Positions 13,760 to 16,156 of a DNA stretch of 16,156 bases are shown here, one piece after another. The translations under genes were made by a program, and so were the position numbers. The notes under the pieces were generated by a model. It was not told where the DNA came from, made no database searches, and saw nothing but the letters and a program-made list of their open reading frames with translations. Within the stretch, counting starts at the first letter, position 1; each line of letters starts with the position of its first letter. This DNA comes from CAYGTK01 sp964352775 (GTDB lineage Bacteria; Bacteroidota; Bacteroidia; Chitinophagales; CAIOSU01), in NCBI GenBank assembly GCA_964352775.1, contig CAYGTK010000083.1, positions 1 to 16,156 of the forward strand. The letters are read 5' to 3'.

Positions 13760-14484
13760 CGACGCATTTCTGCTAGTAGAATTCCTGTAGCCTGAGCTGC
13801 ATTCAGCGATTCTGCCTTGCCATATTTAGGAATACTGATCTGGTGTTCCACAGCTTTCATAAGGGTTTCTGAAACGCCTTTAGACTCATTGCCTACCAAT
13901 AGAAATCCACCCTCTATCTGTTTACTGTATATTTTTTCTCCTTCTAGTGTTGCAGCATACACAGGTAAACCGCTTTGTGGAAGTAGTTTTTGAAGATCAA
14001 CAGAGTGAACTTCTACACGCAAGATCGAACCCATAGTAGCCTGTACCACCTTTGGGTTGAATACCTCCACACAATCAGGGGAACAGAAGATGTGTTTTAT
14101 CCCGAACCAATCGGCAGTGCGGATGATAGTACCTAAATTTCCAGGGTCTCTAATATCTTCTAAGGCTAAATAAAGATCATCCTTCTTCCAAGTGCTTGGT
14201 AATTTAAAGGTTGGTATCTCAACTGTAGCTACAACTTGATTAGGTGTTCTTAATGTTGATATTTGGTTTAGTTCTCTGGGAGTAATTGCGGTTACTTTAT
14301 CGGCATGACCATTGTCATTTTCAAGAATCCACTCGTCTGTGCCGAATATCTGCACGATATTTGCAGAACTGCTAAGCAGTTCGTCTATTATCTTTTCTCC
14401 TTCAAGCAAATAGACGCCATGCTGTTGGCGATACTTTTTCTGATGGAGCGATCGAATATATTTAATTTGCGAGTTGCTAAGCAT
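13738..14484 (-). CDS. SpoU/TrmH-family RNA 2'-O-methyltransferase
   Basis: A 248-residue SAM-dependent enzyme predicted to methylate ribose in rRNA or tRNA. The N-terminal substrate-binding part starts LSNSQIKYIRSLHQKKYR and includes YLLEGEKIIDELL. The SPOUT knot motifs follow: LALEDIRDPGNLGTIIRTAD (106-125), LLVGNESKGVS (195-205) and ISIPKYGKAESLNAAQAT (216-233). The N-terminus resembles RlmB/TsnR-like members common in Bacteroidota, but which nucleotide is modified cannot be told. The start at 14484 gives the full N-terminal domain, and its ATG overlaps the divergent TamL-like gene's ATG. The 3' end overlaps aroA by 22 bases, so this gene is closely packed at both ends. Confidence 0.9.
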   Translation of the reverse strand: MLSNSQIKYIRSLHQKKYRQQHGVYLLEGEKIIDELLSSSANIVQIFGTDEWILENDNGHADKVTAITPRELNQISTLRTPNQVVATVEIPTFKLPSTWKKDDLYLALEDIRDPGNLGTIIRTADWFGIKHIFCSPDCVEVFNPKVVQATMGSILRVEVHSVDLQKLLPQSGLPVYAATLEGEKIYSKQIEGGFLLVGNESKGVSETLMKAVEHQISIPKYGKAESLNAAQATGILLAEMRRQLSSSS

Positions 14485-14485
14485 G
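14482..14485. other. Overlapping divergent start codons (CATG)
   Basis: The four bases CATG provide ATG on the plus strand (14483-14485) for the TamL-like gene and ATG on the minus strand (14484-14482) for the RNA methyltransferase. Two bases are shared. Each gene's promoter must lie inside the other's coding region. Both starts are supported by the protein N-termini and no nearer in-frame Met offers a better choice. Confidence 0.85.
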
Positions 14486-16156
14486 AAGTCTAATTATTCC
14501 CGAATATGCTATATCTTTTTGGTTTGCACAAGCCTACTAAGTTCAGGCTGTGCTACCCAGCGGTTTTTAGACGAAAGTGAGGTTCTATTTATAAAGAACG
14601 AGATAGAACTGAAGAGTGAAGAAAAAGTACCGCGAAAAGGTCAGCTAACAAAAGATCTTATTGGTATATCACAACTTCAACCTAACAAGAAATTTATTGG
14701 TCTTTTTAAAACTAGGCTTTGGTTCTACAATGTAGCCCAAGGAAAGCGTGAGACAAAGTTCCGCTACTGGATGAAAAATAAAATAGGAGAGCCACCTGTA
14801 CTTTTGGACAAAGGGCTGGCTGAACGTTCCTTACCATCCATGGAAAGCTATTTGGTCAATAAGGGTTACTTCTACGCCGATGTAAGCTATACTACTACGA
14901 TAAAACGGAAGAAGGCAACAGTAACTTATACGGTGGAACTGAATGATCTTTATAAGCTCGACTCTGTCATCTTTCCGCAGCAGAATACTCGTTTTGACTA
15001 TATCGTACAACAGAACAAGAAAAAGACACTTCTGAAATCTGAAGATCCATTTGATGTTGCTGTGTTAAAATCAGAGCGCGAACGTATTTCTGATGATATG
15101 CGGAATAGAGGATACTACCTGATGAACAAGGAGTACGTTTATTTCGATCTGGATAGTAATGATGCCACAAAGACCATGAATGTTTACGTCAAAGTAAAAA
15201 CACCAGATGATAGTCTTGGGCATCAGGTATTTTACATGAACCAGATATATGTTTATCCAGGCTACTCGCTAGAGCAGATACAACGGTCGGTTAAATTAGA
15301 TACAGTAACCAAAGGAAACTACAACTTCATTAATAGTGGTAAGAAGGTATTCAAACCCGAGGTGTTAATGCGTTCTATACACTTCAGAAGCGATGATATT
15401 TATCGGAAGCGAGACTACCAAAGGACCTTAAGAAGCCTTTCAGAACTAGGGGTTTTTAAGTTCATCAACATCAAGTTCAGAACTAAAGTTAAAAACGGTA
15501 AGAAGTATCTTGATGCCTATGTATACTTAACTCCTGGAAAAAAACAAGAAGTAAGTGCCGAATTGGAAGCGAATAACAATACCGATTATCTATTGGGTAT
15601 TACAGGAAGACTGATATACTTGAATAAGAATCTTTTTAAAGGGGCTGAATTGTTTGAGTTCGCTGTATCATCGGGTATAGAATCTAACTTTCAGCAGGGG
15701 CTTAATTTTTTTAATACTGTAGATGTAAGTGTATCAGCCAGTATTCGGTTGAACAAATTCCTGATACCATTTAAACTTAAGAACCTAGCAAAGAATACAA
15801 ATCCAGTCACACGGATATCTCTGAAGTATAATTTCCTTAGTCGAATCGATTTTTATCGTATAAACTCTACTAGTATCTCCTTTGGTTACAGTTGGCGCAA
15901 TAAGGCCACTATGGGGCATACGTTTAACCCTTTAGTTGTTAGTTTAATAACGGTACCCTTCAGAAGTGATGATTTTCAAAAAATTATTGATGAAAGTATT
16001 ACGCTACAGAATAGTTTTTCAGAACAATTTATTCTAGGGCCAGAGTATATTTTTAATTGGAGTAACCAGGCCTCTCATAAGGGTAATTCCTTTTTTCTTT
16101 ATCGCGGAAGAATGGAAATGGCAGGCAATGTACTGCACGGTATAACTAGCTTAGTT
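14483..16156 (+). CDS. TamL/BamA-like outer-membrane lipoprotein (C-terminus beyond window)
   Basis: 558 codons are open to the end of the window without a stop. Residues 1-23 are a lipoprotein signal ending LLSSGC with Cys23 (Ser at -3 is a slightly weak lipobox). The mature start CATQRFLDESEVLFIKNEI matches the Cys-x-x-x-x-x-L-x-x-x-E-x-L pattern of lipidated TamA-like (TamL) proteins of Bacteroidota. POTRA-like segments follow: LPSMESYLVNKGYFYADVSY, then ERISDDMRNRGYYLMNKEYVYF, then the YRKRDYQRTLRSLSELGVFK type of helix-strand unit. From about residue 350 the sequence turns into alternating strands typical of the Omp85 barrel, which is cut off. Family members insert beta-barrel proteins into the outer membrane. 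Lipidation would anchor the N-terminus to the inner leaflet. Confidence 0.85.
   Translation, partial: MKSNYSRICYIFLVCTSLLSSGCATQRFLDESEVLFIKNEIELKSEEKVPRKGQLTKDLIGISQLQPNKKFIGLFKTRLWFYNVAQGKRETKFRYWMKNKIGEPPVLLDKGLAERSLPSMESYLVNKGYFYADVSYTTTIKRKKATVTYTVELNDLYKLDSVIFPQQNTRFDYIVQQNKKKTLLKSEDPFDVAVLKSERERISDDMRNRGYYLMNKEYVYFDLDSNDATKTMNVYVKVKTPDDSLGHQVFYMNQIYVYPGYSLEQIQRSVKLDTVTKGNYNFINSGKKVFKPEVLMRSIHFRSDDIYRKRDYQRTLRSLSELGVFKFINIKFRTKVKNGKKYLDAYVYLTPGKKQEVSAELEANNNTDYLLGITGRLIYLNKNLFKGAELFEFAVSSGIESNFQQGLNFFNTVDVSVSASIRLNKFLIPFKLKNLAKNTNPVTRISLKYNFLSRIDFYRINSTSISFGYSWRNKATMGHTFNPLVVSLITVPFRSDDFQKIIDESITLQNSFSEQFILGPEYIFNWSNQASHKGNSFFLYRGRMEMAGNVLHGITSLV

Overview
This window looks like chromosomal DNA of a member of the Bacteroidota, probably a free-living or environmental lineage. 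The evidence is the AT-rich composition, genes without Shine-Dalgarno sequences, promoters of the Bacteroidota type (TTG, about 19 bases, then TAnnTTTG), and typical families: DUF3078, a lipidated TamA-like outer-membrane protein, a PolB-like DEDDy exonuclease, and a collagen-like secreted protein with the Bacteroidota-type N-terminal domain. I see no tRNA, rRNA, CRISPR array, insertion sequence or phage gene block.

Layout. Positions 1-5777 hold mostly unlinked housekeeping and envelope genes on both strands: the start of a DUF3078 protein (-), an MscS-type channel (-), a DUF7793-like protein (+), a secreted alpha/beta hydrolase (-), a DUF2892 small membrane protein (+), a lipoprotein (+), a GNAT-fold protein (-) and a membrane-anchored coiled-coil protein (-). 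Positions 5855-8205 are a tight three-gene operon: TPMT-like methyltransferase, PolB-like 3'-5' exonuclease and GT4 glycosyltransferase, with junctions TAATG and TAAATG.

Positions 8248-11445 are the most distinctive part. A near-consensus promoter drives four tightly coupled genes: a small exported, possibly lipidated protein; a 665-residue collagen-like protein (signal peptide, N-terminal beta domain, two Gly-X-Y blocks of 27 and 56 perfect triplets, and a C-terminal C1q/TNF-like head); and two small secreted proteins that are paralogues of each other. All three small proteins share a VPxxKxW-like core and a second PxW element. I read this as a secreted or surface-displayed trimeric fibre with partner proteins; that reading is inference.

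Positions 11478-13759 are the shikimate genes aroB and aroA, overlapping by ATGA. A SpoU/TrmH-type RNA methyltransferase (-) overlaps aroA tail to tail. Its start codon overlaps, on the opposite strand, the start codon of a TamL/BamA-like outer-membrane lipoprotein (+) that runs off the end of the window.
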